Of a DNA stretch of 64,000 nt, positions 43,469 through 55,267 are shown piece by piece (the first letter of the stretch is position 1; each line of letters opens with the position of its first letter). Where the stretch lies: positions 930,001-994,000 of the forward strand of contig JAGMWU010000035.1 in the NCBI GenBank assembly GCA_018697195.1. The letters are read 5' to 3'. This DNA comes from Certhia americana. Taxonomy: Eukaryota; Chordata; Aves; Passeriformes; Certhiidae. The notes under the pieces were generated by a model. The model worked only from the letters and a program-made list of their open reading frames with translations, did no database searches and was not told where the DNA came from. A program made the translations under genes and the position numbers.

Positions 43469-46400
43469 CTGCAATATGCATTTAAAAAAAAACCAAAAAA
43501 CAAAAAACAAACCCCAACCGCCATAATTATTTAATTAGGCTGTAATTTTTCAGAGTGCTCAAAGCAGAAATCACAATTACCAAGTTATAATTTGTGTACC
43601 GCATCCCTGCATATGGGAAGGGAAGCAAGCAGCTGACAGCCTCAGTATTCTTCTGGCTGTTATAAATAGAAGCAAGCTCTTGAAAATAATTTTTCAAACT
43701 AGAAAGCAGAAAACATTTGCATGTTTGCAAATATGAGAGTTACATCACTTTCTATGAATACCGCGTGTGTGATGACACACTGGTTAGTGAAGCTTTGTTT
43801 CTATTTATTAAATAAAGTTGCAGCTCCACACCAGCTCTCCTAATGTGGGCACTGAAGGCCTCTTACAAACTCCAAATTACTCTGTATCAGCAGAAGTATC
43901 AGCACCAACAGGCAGAAGTATCACTATGGGGATAGGGGCAGAAGAGGAAACCTCATCTTTTCCACTCTCTTTCTTTTTTATGGAAAATTCCAGACAACCA
44001 TGTGAGGAACCTATTCGTTACACCTGCACAAGCTTTCTAGATGAGAGGAGTGTTCTGGGGTTCATGCTTTTCTAAAGGCTGCCAGATATTCCCACATATC
44101 TTACAAGATCCATTAACCTTAATGAACAGTTTCCTTAAGTCCATATCCTCCCCTCATTGCCTTCCTCTCCAGTGTCCCAGGTCTAGCAAAGGAAACCATA
44201 GTCTAGAAGCAAATTTCTAGATCACTTTCTACACTTGGGATTTCTTGGGTGCTGCTGAATGCTTTGATTTGGCTGCAAGGTAAGCGATCATTTTTTATTC
44301 AGAATAAAAGCCCTGAAATCTCAAAATCAAGGCCCCAAGGTAATTTGTTTACTACACCCCAAATACCTATAATGCCCTTCTGATGTGCGCTGAAAAGAGA
44401 AGTTGAAGACCTATAGAATTTACTCTCAATTTAGTTTCAGAGAAAGAGGATGATATTTTTCCCTAATGATTTTCATTCAGAGCACTCCTGAAAGGGCACT
44501 GGTATCATGGCAGAACTCCCCAATGAGGGGCTGCTTCTGCTGGCTGGATGCTGACCAGAAACTCCAGAGACAGCATGAAAAAGGCAATATTCCTGGAGAA
44601 CCAAGAATATAAATAGATTCAACAGAGTTCAGTACCAAAAGGGACACCCAGATAAGGAATCATTCCAACAAAATTTGTTTGCTGTGTTTTTCCTATCATC
44701 TCTAATTCACGTATGAGTGTAAGCTTCACAGATTTTATTCCAAGTGTGAAAGATTCAGGCCTTTCATTTTCAATTACCCAATATTACAATGCATCTCAGA
44801 GGCACTAAAAGATAGTTTGGTTATCCCCAAAAATGTTTTCAACTTCCTCAGCTGGTTGGTGTCATGCTGTTGCCTCCAGCAAAAGATGGACAGAATCCCT
44901 TTATCATGAAGGCATAAGCATTCTACCTAAAATTAAACTGATATGTATCACCAAGTTCTTTTTCATTACCTTGGCTTTTGCCTCTCTCCACATTCCTGGA
45001 GTAGAGAAAAAGTAGCTTTACTTCCTACAGCTCTTAAAAAAAAAAAAAAAGAAAAATTGAAGCCAGGAGATAAAAACCACTTGGATACGTTCCAGGAACA
45101 ATTTACATGAAGTGCTTTCAATCTTTTCTTATGACATTTCTTGACCTTTAAAAGACACATATAAACATTGATAAAAATCTTTACCATCTACTATCCACAG
45201 ATACATCTCAGACTTCAGAAATTTTTATAGCGAATTCTCAGCTGAAGTCTAGTTAGAAATATCATAATGCCTTTTTTTTTTGTCCTGTTAAGAAGAATTT
45301 TCTCTTTTTTAAAATTTTGTTTAAGGCTTCCATTATGGGCTTATTAAAAAACCATAGAACCTTGCATCTGTGTTTAAAAGGGTAAAAATAGCATGCTGTG
45401 CATTGAAAATGAACACAGAACAGCAAAGGAACACATCAGGTAACAGTGTCAATCAAAAGCTCAGGTAACTCCACAAACAAATGAGTTCTTCAGATGTCTG
45501 ACAGACTGAGCTCTGCACCCAGCTGCCAAATTTAGGTGCAGAGTCAAGCTGACCTTTGCTGCTCTCTCTGCTTTTAAAATATTCTTTCTATTTCTGTTCC
45601 TGTGCCACACAGTTTAATTCCCTGTCCTGCAAATGCTTTTGTATCAGAGAAACTGATAGGACCCCAACTAAGGCAAGAGTCAAGCAATACCAGTGACCTT
45701 CTCTCCCTCACCATCAGTGAGCATTGCAATTGCCCTAACTAAATCTACATATTTGATCATTTCCTTTGACCTTTATCTTCCCAGCTGCACCTTTTTGATC
45801 TAACAGAATGTCCCTGCCAAATGTGAATTCTATCATACTCTAAACCCCCAAAGCAAACACACAAAGAGAAGACTGAAGGAGTGTTTCTGATAATTTTACG
45901 AGAGCTAATGAAAGGGAAACACAGTCAGTCTGTTCCACAAGCAGCAATCACAGGCATAAAACCCTGCTGTGCTAGATCTTGTGCTGGCAAAATACTGTAA
46001 TTAAGGTTATGCCCATACCTGTCTCACCATATAGGCAGTCAAACTCCAGCTTCTTGAGGATTATTTTCCCTTCTGTGCTGTTCATTGTGAAGTAAGGTGA
46101 TAGCCCTTATTTCTTCACATAGGAATCTCACATGGCTACAGTGCAGATAAAGTTTTTCAAGTCAACTACAGGTACACAAAAAGGTCTCCTGCTTTAAATA
46201 ATGAAATCATTTTATCTTTGACTTTTACACCAGACCTAGTAGATGAGTTGGTTAAATAATCTGCAGTATCAGAATATGAAGTTAGTATATGAGAGTCAGA
46301 TTTTTTTCTTTAGGTCAGATTTCTGTAATAGTACAGCAAAATCTGTGGGCTAAAAAAACTCAAATAGCTCAGAAGTAGCCAGACCATGATCTCCAAAACA

Positions 46401-47034
46401 CAGTCTGCTATTCATTCAAAACTAACCTGGGTGAGGCTTAGAATAACAGCACAGCAGTGCTGAGACACTTCATAGGGCAAAAGATGAACTAAATCACCCA
46501 GTACGTCTTTTTCTGCTATTAACTTTGTGATACAGAGACACCTTAACAAAATAAGAGAAAATTATTTCATACATGGATGTACTTTATCAAGCCACAGAGA
46601 TGCTGTTTCTTCACAGAGCAGTGTAACTTTTAATTATCTTATCTACAAAAACCTTAATGAATGTTATCCTGTTCACATTAAGAGAGACAATTTTCTGCAT
46701 CAGATATGAAAAATAGAGTACTGGACAGACTTTTTCCAGGAGGAAGCAATTTATCCCACAGTTTTCAGGTTCTCTGGCATTCACAACTGCAAGGAGTCAC
46801 AAAGTAGTGATACTTGCTAAAAAAACTCTCCAAACACAGAACAACAGAAACAAAGAACAAAACTTGTGCTACCTAAAAGCTCAGAGTACAACACTTATCC
46901 CTAAAGGCCTGACAGTGTCACCTCTATAACGTGTAGCAGTAAGAGCACTTCTGAAATTTAATCTCAGACAACACCATCTACAGCCTAGAACAGATGCTGG
47001 CAAGTTTTAGAAATACCTTATTCAATCTCTCTGG

Positions 47035-47692
47035 AAGTTGGGACTATCACAAACCAATGAGCACAAGCCAGCAAAGTGCCCTTGTGGCCACCAAGGCCAA
47101 TCCTATTTTGGGCCCCTTTATCAGATCTGCAGCCATCGGGCAGAGGGAGGAGATTCTTACCCTCTGTTCTGCACTTATGAGGCTGCATTTAGGGTATTGT
47201 GCTCGATCTGGGGCTCTCCCAGTACAGGACAGACATAGACATCCCCAGAGTGTGTTCAGTGGAAGGCAACCACTGCAACCAAGGTTGTGAGAGGGCTGCT
47301 GCAAGACAGAAAAGGAGAGCAGCTGTGAGAACTGGGCTTGTTCAGCCTCAAGAAAACAACACTAAGGGGACGCTTTATTGCTGTCAACAGCTCTCTAAGG
47401 AATAAAAGGAAGGTGTAGAGAAACTGAAGTCATACTTCTCTCATAAATACACAGTGATTGCATGAGTCAACAGACAAGCTGGAACGTGGGGAATTCTGTT
47501 TATACATACAGGAAAAAGAAGTCCCATCAGGATGAGGAGATACTGACACACATTGCTGAAAGAGTTTGGGTTCTCCATCCCTCAACACAGTCTAAACTTG
47601 GTAAAACCCTCAGCAGTCTGCTTGGCTTGACCTTCTCTGAGCAAAGGTCTGGAATAGATGACCCTGGAGGTCCCCTCCAAACAAAATTATTT
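47035..47692 (+). mobile_element. CR1 LINE 3' fragment, sense
   Basis: Begins near ATGAGCACAAGCCAGCAAAG with TGCCCTTGTGGCCACCAAGG. It continues GGGTATTGTGCTCGATCTGG and TTGTTCAGCCTCAAGAAAAC, and ends near GACCCTGGAGGTCCCCTCCA. About 660 nt, the longest young-looking CR1 here. A plus-strand open frame across it is a degraded remnant. Confidence 0.92.
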
Positions 47693-47864
47693 CATGAACC
47701 CTCAGCACTAGGCCAGCTGCAGGTTCATCTTACAGAACTTTCAACTAAGGAAGATAACACTTGTTATAATGCAGCACTAGAAATTTTTCTTAATGTCCAC
47801 TTGGAACTTCCCAAACAGTAGCTGGCAGCTATTACCCCTTCTTTTACCACCTGCCAGCAGGGAG

Positions 47865-47998
47865 AAGAGTTTAACTCCACTGCTTTTCCAAGCTTCCTTC
47901 AAGTAGGTGCAGGCTGCAATTAGACTGGCCTTTAGTTCTCCTGTGCCAGACTGAACAGGCTCAGCTCCCCCAAAGCCTTGCAGAGCAGGGAGGCCATG
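47865..47998 (-). mobile_element. CR1 LINE fragment, antisense
   Basis: GGCTGCAATTAGACTGGCC, then TTTAGTTCTCCTGTGCCAGA and CTGAACAGGCTCAGCTCCCC fit the reverse of the internal CR1 3' region. It directly abuts the sense copy starting near 48003, giving a head-to-head arrangement. Confidence 0.75.
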
Positions 47999-48002
47999 AC
48001 CT

Positions 48003-48440
48003 GATGGACCTGATCAGAAGGCTGGAACACTCTCCCTGTGGAGGCAGGCTGAGAGAGCTGGGGTTGTTCAGCCTGGAGAAGGGAAAGCTCCAGAGAGAGC
48101 CTTACAGCAGCCTTTCAGTACTTAAAGTAGGCTTGTAAGAGAGGTAAGGACAGACTGTTCAGTCTGTTGTGACAGGACAAGAGGCAGTGGTTTTAACCCA
48201 AAAGAGGGTAGATTCAGACTATATATAAGGGAAGAATTTTTTACAATGTGAGTGTTGAAACTTGGGAACCAGTTGCCCAAAGAGGTCGTAAATGGCCCAT
48301 CCCTGGAAACATTCAAGGTCAGGTAGAACAGGGCTCTGAGCAACCTGATCTTGATGAAGATGTCCCTGATCATCGCTGAAGGGTTGGATTGGATGAGCTT
48401 GAAAGGTCCCCTCCATCCCAGACCATTCTGTGATTCCATG
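48003..48440 (+). mobile_element. CR1 LINE 3' end, sense
   Basis: GAGAGAGCTGGGGTTGTTCA, GCCTGGAGAAGGGAAAGCTC, CCATCCCTGGAAACATTCAA and the terminal CATTCTGTGATTCCATG match the CR1 3' end. About 440 nt. Confidence 0.93.
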
Positions 48441-51400
48441 CAGCACTCACATGCTCTGGAGGGGGTACTGAATGCACCCCTTCCTAATGTAGCACACTCT
48501 GCTTTTCCCATTATTTAAGACAGAAGTCAAAGGTAAGGTACAGTTGTCATAAAAAACACAAGTCATGCAGTAAATAGTGCTTTGGCTGACACAACAGCTG
48601 TCCAGTAACTTTGCATTGCCAAAATCAAATGAATACCTGTTAAATCATTCCTGTTTCTTCCCACCATTTTATTTAAAACTTTAGTCTGCAACTAAAATTC
48701 TAAGTTGCTCGTATTTGCTGAAATGCCCATCAGCTTTACAAATCAACTTTATGAATCAGCTTAGAGAAGAAAGCCTTTCCCGTATGTCACATAAATTGGA
48801 CTCATGTTCCAGTCTCCACAATGAAGCAGACAGGGATAACTAGTGGGTCAACTTGTACCAACTTCAAAAGCTTTCAGCACAGACGATCAGGCATTTTGTT
48901 ATGCTAATTGTTCTGATTTGCTAGAAATAAACATGCCCTAAACCAGCTTAAATAAAACCTCAGAGGCAGGGAACAGTTGGCGAGCCCTGAAGGTTCTGCT
49001 ACAGAGACACAACAAGGAACATCTGACATTCCCTAGGGCGCTGTGCTTGATGCTTTATTTTGCTAATATTTTTTTCAGATTGCTGTTTTATATAAGACAA
49101 TGTCAATGAATCAATGTAACAGGATCCTGCATTAAAACAAAAAATCATGAAATGGCTCATATTTATTAAAGTGGAACCTCTGAACTCCCACATGACAGAA
49201 TTTTGCAACTACAAGCTGCTTCACAGAAATGCAATCCAAGGAAAAAAAATGGAGCAAATTAAAGCCATAGACTAATTAGAGTTGTGATAGACAGCTGCTG
49301 CCCCTTCCATTTAAATGGTAGGATGATGGTGCTTACCTGCAAGACCCTACTTAAAGAACCTGGTTTAAATAAAAAACCAAAACCAGAAAAAGCCCAAACA
49401 AAACCCACTTGGCTAGTAGCAGGGTTTAATCTGGCAATGTGACTTGCCATGGTTTCCCATTTCTCTACATCCTATTAAGAGAAAGTCTTACTTTGGATCA
49501 TATGTTCCCACTTATGTTCTGGGCTCCTACAGAAGCCTCAAGGAACAAAAGACTTCCCCGTGTTTTCCCTTCTCTGACCATTATCAAGGCTTTCTAAGCA
49601 GGGGTGAAAGCCTTGCTAGCTCTCCTGCAATCAATCCAGGTGCAGGGACTCTCACGAGGTATCAGCAACAGGGATCTCCAAAGCCAGCAGCCTAACTCCA
49701 CACAGGCACTCCCCAGGGCAATCCACAATGTGGTGGAAAAGAAATATACAGCAAGATTAGTTCTGACCTTTACCTTATGCTAGAATTGCACTATCATTCT
49801 TTTCTCCTTGTTTTACTCCTTTTAAATAGTTTGTTCTAATACAAATTATTTCAATTAAATGTATGATAGAGTGTAAAAAAAATAGCTACAAGGTAAGAAA
49901 TATGAAATTACCATAAACATTTTTAAGTGGATAAAGGCTTAATGAAAAAAAAACCCAAAAAACCCATCACACCCCTCCCCTGTAATAGCCAGCTGTTCCA
50001 AAAGAGGAACTATCCTATAATTAGGTGATAATAAATGGAGTTGATCAGGAATGCTTTCGGACTCAATTTTAGGCAGCACCTCACTTTGTATGCTGAGGTC
50101 AGGAAGTAAGTCCGCACTAATTGCATGGGCTGATAACCCAAAACTAAGACACTTTTTTGGTAGTAGTAAACACTGAAAACACTGTGTGGCCTGAGGATTG
50201 AAGACCAAAAAATCCAAAGGAATTAAATAATACAAATGCCATGCACTTGCTTGGGCTAACAAGGAGATATGTAATACAAGGGGAATTGACCCAAGGGAAA
50301 AAGAGAGGAGGAAAACAACCTGAGTTACATGCAAAATCAACATATTTCAAAAACAGGATACATCTGAAATAAAGGCAAATGTGATTCAGACAACATTTTT
50401 AGGAAAGACAAGGACTTGTCCCTAAGTAAAACATTATTTAAAAAGTGCTAGTACCCGGGATAGATTTTATACTCCTCCAGCTATACACTCATTTTTGGAC
50501 AAGAAGCCAAAACATTGTATGCTTCTAAAAGCTAATACATGCCCCAAATATAACAGCATGACAGAAAATTTCAACAGAAAATGAGTTTTTCAGTTCTATT
50601 ATTGGCATGTAAATGCAAATATTTATTTTTAATTTCAGTCTCCTATGAAACCTACCTTTCAATTTACAAGACTGAATGTATAAAACTGACCAGGAATCAT
50701 TGAGGGCGCCACTTCACTATAACATTTTGAGAAATAAATTAGCTTTTCCATCAAAGAGAACTGATAAAAATGTAAAAAACAGGTGCATTTGAAACACATT
50801 ACTCTCATTTCTTCTAACTGATTTTATGCAATATTTTATGGGAATTTAAAATCTTGCAGTGATGACACCCTTCCAAACAGAGATGAGAGCAATTTGCCTC
50901 ACTCCATTATCTCCTCAAATCTGTTTGCTTACCACTGGATCTAGTCTCAGACAAGACTTAGCAATGGACAGAATTCCCAGCTCACCTTTATGCATTCATA
51001 CATGTCATGGTGGTAATTTTTTCTTCTGTAAAATGGGTGTTGAAAATCTGCTCAAACTTTGCCTGTTCACTTCCAAACACCATTTCATATGTGGAAGTTT
51101 TCTCTTGGCTGGTTGGGTGGAAGTGGGTTCTGCCCAGACATGCCCAAGCTGAGCTTAGATAATCATTTGGAAGAGGCGTGGGTAGGTATCAAGTCTATGA
51201 ACTGTGGGGTAGAAGACCTGAATCCCAGTGGGAGAGAAAGAACTGGTGTAAAAAGGTCCAATTCTACCAAAGCAATGTGTGGGGCAAGGGCCTGATCCCA
51301 AACTCCGGTGATGTTGCTAGAAGCAAGTGTCTGAAGAGTGCTTCAGCTTGAGAACTAAAATAGCTGTTAGCTAGAGAAAGTAAGATTTTCTCTTGTTCCC

Positions 51401-52147
51401 TTCCATCTGCTTCTACAATGGCAGCTAACAAATCTTCTGTCAATGTCCTACCTACAGGAAAAGAAGTTGATTCTTCTAACTTTTCCTAGCTCTAGAGTAA
51501 TTTCTGAGTGGCTGACAAAGGGTTGGTGATTTGGAGTAAACCTACCCTACAGTATGCACCAGACCAAACCTGGCTCCAGAGATGAAAAGGCCTTCTACTA
51601 CCCTGTACAGCTAACAGCTGGCAACACAGCTCCTCTATTTGGAAAGAGAGATTACTCAGTGAAAAATATAAACCAGTTTATGCTTCACACAGAAGGAGAT
51701 AGCAAGGTCCGTGCCCAAATGCCAAGTGACTCCCACCCATAAGGCTGAAACAATCAGCAGTACTCTTGCTCAGAGGATAACAGCAGCATGTATGTCAGGA
51801 ATGCAGGAGGCACAACACTTAAGTTGGAAATTCCTTCCTGCATTAGTATGTGATGCAGGTTTTGGTGATTAGTATTACACAGAAGAAAGTGAAAATAACA
51901 AAGTAAGAACATAATCCATTCAAGTCCTTACCAAGCATATAGAGAATTGGGAAGGACTTGAATTAAACCCAATTATAAAAATATATCAAATCTAACAAGG
52001 GCACTTGACTGAGGATTTCCCACAGAGAGTAAAACATCAATATGTAAAACATCAAGATATACTTGTTCCATTTTTTTTTCCTTTCCAGTACCACGAAAAA
52101 GGAGAAAGCTTGTTCTTGTTTTCCGTTTAATCTCAATAGGTGGCTCA

Positions 52148-52272
52148 GGAAGAAATGTGGATGCCTCATCCCTACAAGTGTTCAAGGCCACACTGGATGA
52201 GGCTCTGAGCAATATCTTCTAGTGGAAGATATCCCTGCCCATGGCAGAGGGGTTGGAATCAGATGATTGTTC
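52148..52272 (+). mobile_element. CR1 LINE 3' fragment, sense (upstream member of tandem pair)
   Basis: CTCATCCCTACAAGTGTTCA, CTCTGAGCAATATCTTCTAG, then CCCTGCCCATGGCAGAGGGG and a GGAATCAGATGATTG end. This is a CR1 3' end of the type carrying 'cccatggcaggggg', cut off by the next copy. Confidence 0.85.
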
Positions 52273-52274
52273 TC

Positions 52275-52590
52275 TATAGCTCCCTAAAAGGAGGTTGTAG
52301 CTGAGGAAGTGTCTTCTCCCAAGCAACCAGCAACAGGACAAGAGGAAATGGCCTCAAGCTGCACCATGTGAGGTTCAGGCTGGACATCAGGAAGAATTGT
52401 TTCACAGAAAGGGTTGCCAAGCATTGGAACAGGCTGTCCAGGGAGGTGAAGTCACCATCCCTGGAGGTGTTCAAGAATGCCTTGATGTGGCACTCAGTGC
52501 TGTGGCCCAGGACAAGGTGGTGATCAGTCAATGGTTGGAGTCAATGGCCTTGGTGGTCATTTTTTGGTGGCCTTTCCAGCCTAAATGATC
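52275..52590 (+). mobile_element. CR1 LINE 3' fragment, sense (downstream member)
   Basis: CTCCCTAAAAGGAGGTTGTAG, AAGAGGAAATGGCCTCAAGC, TGGAACAGGCTGTCCAGGGA, CACCATCCCTGGAGGTGTTC and CCTTTCCAGCCTAAATGATC match the CR1 3' end in forward orientation. It belongs to a different subfamily from the copy just upstream. Confidence 0.93.
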
Positions 52591-52599
52591 CTAAATCTT

Positions 52600-53043
52600 T
52601 AAGGTCCCTTGGTGCCTTGATAGGCTACCTGGAACAGAGGCTAGACAGTGCTAAAGGAATAAAGTAGATATTTATTTAAAAGGCCTTCAAAGGACACACC
52701 TTGGGCTGTACAAGAACCCGGCCATGGCTCCACCCAAGATGGATGGTGTGTCACGAGTCTCCACACTTTTATAAGTTTTGGGCCATTTACATATTTGGGT
52801 TAAATGTCCAATTAGTGCTTCATGTTATGATGTCCCATCCTCTCAGTTTGCTCTCCTCAACTCGCTGTTTATACTTTTTGGGCCTGAAGCTGCAACTGTG
52901 TCCTTGATTCTTGTGCTGGAGAAGGATTGTTTTGTCTGACTAAACTGTGAGGAGAACTTGCTAACACTCTAGATGAAGTTCAAAGTTATACACCAATGCA
53001 GTACAGAATCTGGATAATAGGAAGGCTAAAACTTAAGGCTTCA
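52600..53043 (-). mobile_element. probable endogenous retrovirus solo LTR
   Basis: Read on the minus strand, the segment starts TGAAGCCTTAAG and has a TATA-type box in AACTTATAAAAGTGTGG near its middle. AAATAAATATC lies about 115 nt further on as a poly(A)-signal candidate, and the segment ends near CCTATCA. This U3-R-U5 order, and the resemblance to passerine LTRs, support an LTR. No viral coding region is seen nearby, so it is called solo. Exact ends and the target-site duplication are not resolved. A short CTATGATTCTATG at about 53048-53060 may be CR1 tail, so the LTR may have landed in a CR1 3' end. Confidence 0.6.
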
Positions 53044-55033
53044 CCTACTATGATTCTATGAAGAAGTGACTTAATTGTTTAAGTATGTGCTAAGTCACCA
53101 AAACCAGGCTGCAAAACTGCTTACAGTAGGTAGCAAAGTCAACAGTGATATGGGAGTATTCTAACAGAGAAAGTAAAGATTCAAAAAACCCCAAAATAAA
53201 CCACTAAAGAAGCTAATCTTCTTAAGATTTTCCTGTTGTAGTTGTCCTACATTAAACTGTATCTCAGTGTTTTCCTCTCTAGTTTCTGCCTTAGATGGTA
53301 ATTCAGGGAAGTGCAAGTTGAAAACTGTGACAAACTGAGTGTAACCACTACCCCTGGCTGATGTGGGAATACTGATGGCAACAACACTGACTCCATAAAT
53401 CCGAGTCACTCTTCACCTCCTAATCTATGGATTAGCCAAAAACTGTCAGCAAAAACTGCTCAGTCCCTAAGAGCTTGTAAGAGATATGGTACACTGGTGT
53501 ATTTCTTACTACAGCCTTTAAAGTCTGGGAGGTCCCAACACAAGCTGAAAACTTGACCAATATTTAATAAATGCTGGATTTCTCTCATATAAACAGGTAT
53601 TTGAGGCAGAAATATTCTAACATAACAGGCAGCAATAGAACTATTTAAACACAGCCTGCCAGTGCTGAACTTCAGACTGACAATCCAGAACCCTTGTGTC
53701 TCTGAAATAATTGACAAAATGTTAAATTACGGAATTCATTCTTTATAAAAATAGTCACATAAATTTATATGCACCAAGAAAAATAGTCACAGCTTGGCAT
53801 TCATTAGAGGAGGCAAAGTTTTGTTACTAAAACACCACACTCAAAACAGTCACCAGCAGCAACTGTGAATTACACCAATAACCAAGTGTTTCATATTTGT
53901 GAGTCTGAAAAATCTGGAAACTGGTGCTCTGGTCAGCTTCTGTACTTGGGAAACAATTTATGCACCATCAACATGGAAGGCTCGCAAATCAGTGATTCAA
54001 ATTGTTCTGCAAATTGAAGTGTGGAGGCATGAACAGGAGTGAATTAATTACATGTTTTAAGGGGGAGATCCTAGTCAGCTCAAGTGTTTCAGATAAAAGT
54101 TTGAGCTCAAATTCACAGTTGACCAGTCAAGACAATGTATTTCAGCTAGGTTTGACAGGGATCTCAGAAGTTACTAAACTTGTAAGCATTCCCACCAGCA
54201 CTTATTGCATGACTTTGGCATAACTAAAAAAATAAGCCGTGTCCAGTTTTGGAGAAAACTTAAAATCTCATATCCAGTTTGGGTGCAGAAGCACAAAACC
54301 CAGCCTGCCAGACCGACTTTCCTATCTTGGTCCTAAAAAACTAGTTTGTTAGAAGTTCAAAGCCTTTTCATCATTCACTTAACCTGATCCCAGTGGGAAG
54401 AATTCAACCCTTTTACTTTCTCTTAAGCCTCAATTCTGACAGGTAGACAAATCATAATTAGCAGAACATACATTTTTATTTGACTCCCTCCAGCTTTAAC
54501 ACTACCTTGTGTGTACCCTGCCTGCTTGTCTGGCAGAAGAATCTGTCACTGCGGCAATGTAAGCAAGTTCAGGTGGTCTTGCTAAATGCAGTGTACCTTG
54601 TAATTTTAATACAATGTATTGTCAGAAAAAAAAATAAAAGCTTTAAAAGTCATATTTTCTAAAGCTATGTCAGGTACAGTAAAGTACAGAAACGTTCTTA
54701 TGATGTTAATGAAGTGACACATATGAATAAATTGGTATTAACATGGTGTTGTACATTTTAAAAATTACAGCACTTAAAAGCTTTAAGGCATCATTTTTTA
54801 AAAACTTATTCCATAGTCATTAATTTGAAAATCAGAGCAGAGATAATTAGATAGTGTGGCTACAGAACGAACTGAGATGTTTCATGTGCATGACATTTTG
54901 TAGACAGGACTTTTCAACTGTCCCTTGGCTTGCTACTAAAGCTGAACCTACCTTCTTGCAAAGTAACCCTGCTAGCATACACACAAAAAAAAAATAAATT
55001 CAGAAATTCAATATTATTAAATGAAATATCTAC

Positions 55034-55267
55034 CTGAGAGCTTCATGAGGAGTTCAGATGCTGCCTTGACTGACATGTCCTGCCTTATCACATTTGCCTG
55101 TGCTTCTTGTGGCTTCAGTTTCTTTTCAGGGACCTTTGGAGCTGAGGCTTCAGATTCTTGGCTGAACACGTAGTTGGGCTGAGACACGGCTGAACTTCCA
55201 GCTTCTTCATCCTCAGGCTCCTCTTTTACTTTAAAACTAGGAGTCAAGGGTTCTTTCTGATTTGCAG
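55034..55267 (-). CDS. ZNF827: ZNF827 internal exon, SUMO-motif/helix linker repeat copy 1
   Basis: This is the most upstream ZNF827 exon visible. Seen: acceptor ...gttgacag before CTGCAAATC, donor CTCTCAG|GTAGAT, 234 nt, with phase-1 introns on both sides (2 nt + 77 codons + 1 nt). The peptide runs AANQKEPLTPSFKVKEEPED ... and ends RQDMSVKAASELLMKLS. It contains a VKEE sequence that fits the SUMO consensus (hydrophobic-K-x-E), an acidic stretch, and a probable amphipathic helix. Known: ZNF827 is a nuclear zinc-finger protein that recruits the NuRD complex, including to telomeres; its N-terminal NuRD-binding segment is outside this window. The exon is clearly related to the next one (43220-43468), which suggests exon duplication. 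The last G plus the next exon's CC gives Ala, so the frame is kept. The first residue needs one base from an exon beyond 64000. Confidence 0.93.

Larger units (their letters stand above)
43469..55033 (-). other. ZNF827: ZNF827 11.6-kb intron
   Basis: Separates the two duplicated linker exons. Contents recognised: CR1 copies at 47035-47692, 47865-47998, 48003-48440, 52148-52272 and 52275-52590, and a likely solo LTR at 52600-53043. The rest is AT-rich with no assignable feature. Confidence 0.85.

Noticed and set aside
47462..47821. 119-residue plus-strand frame
   Set aside because: Most of it lies in a CR1 3' region; it is not a host gene.
48122..48511. 129-residue minus-strand frame
   Set aside because: Antisense to a sense CR1 copy, so a repeat artefact.
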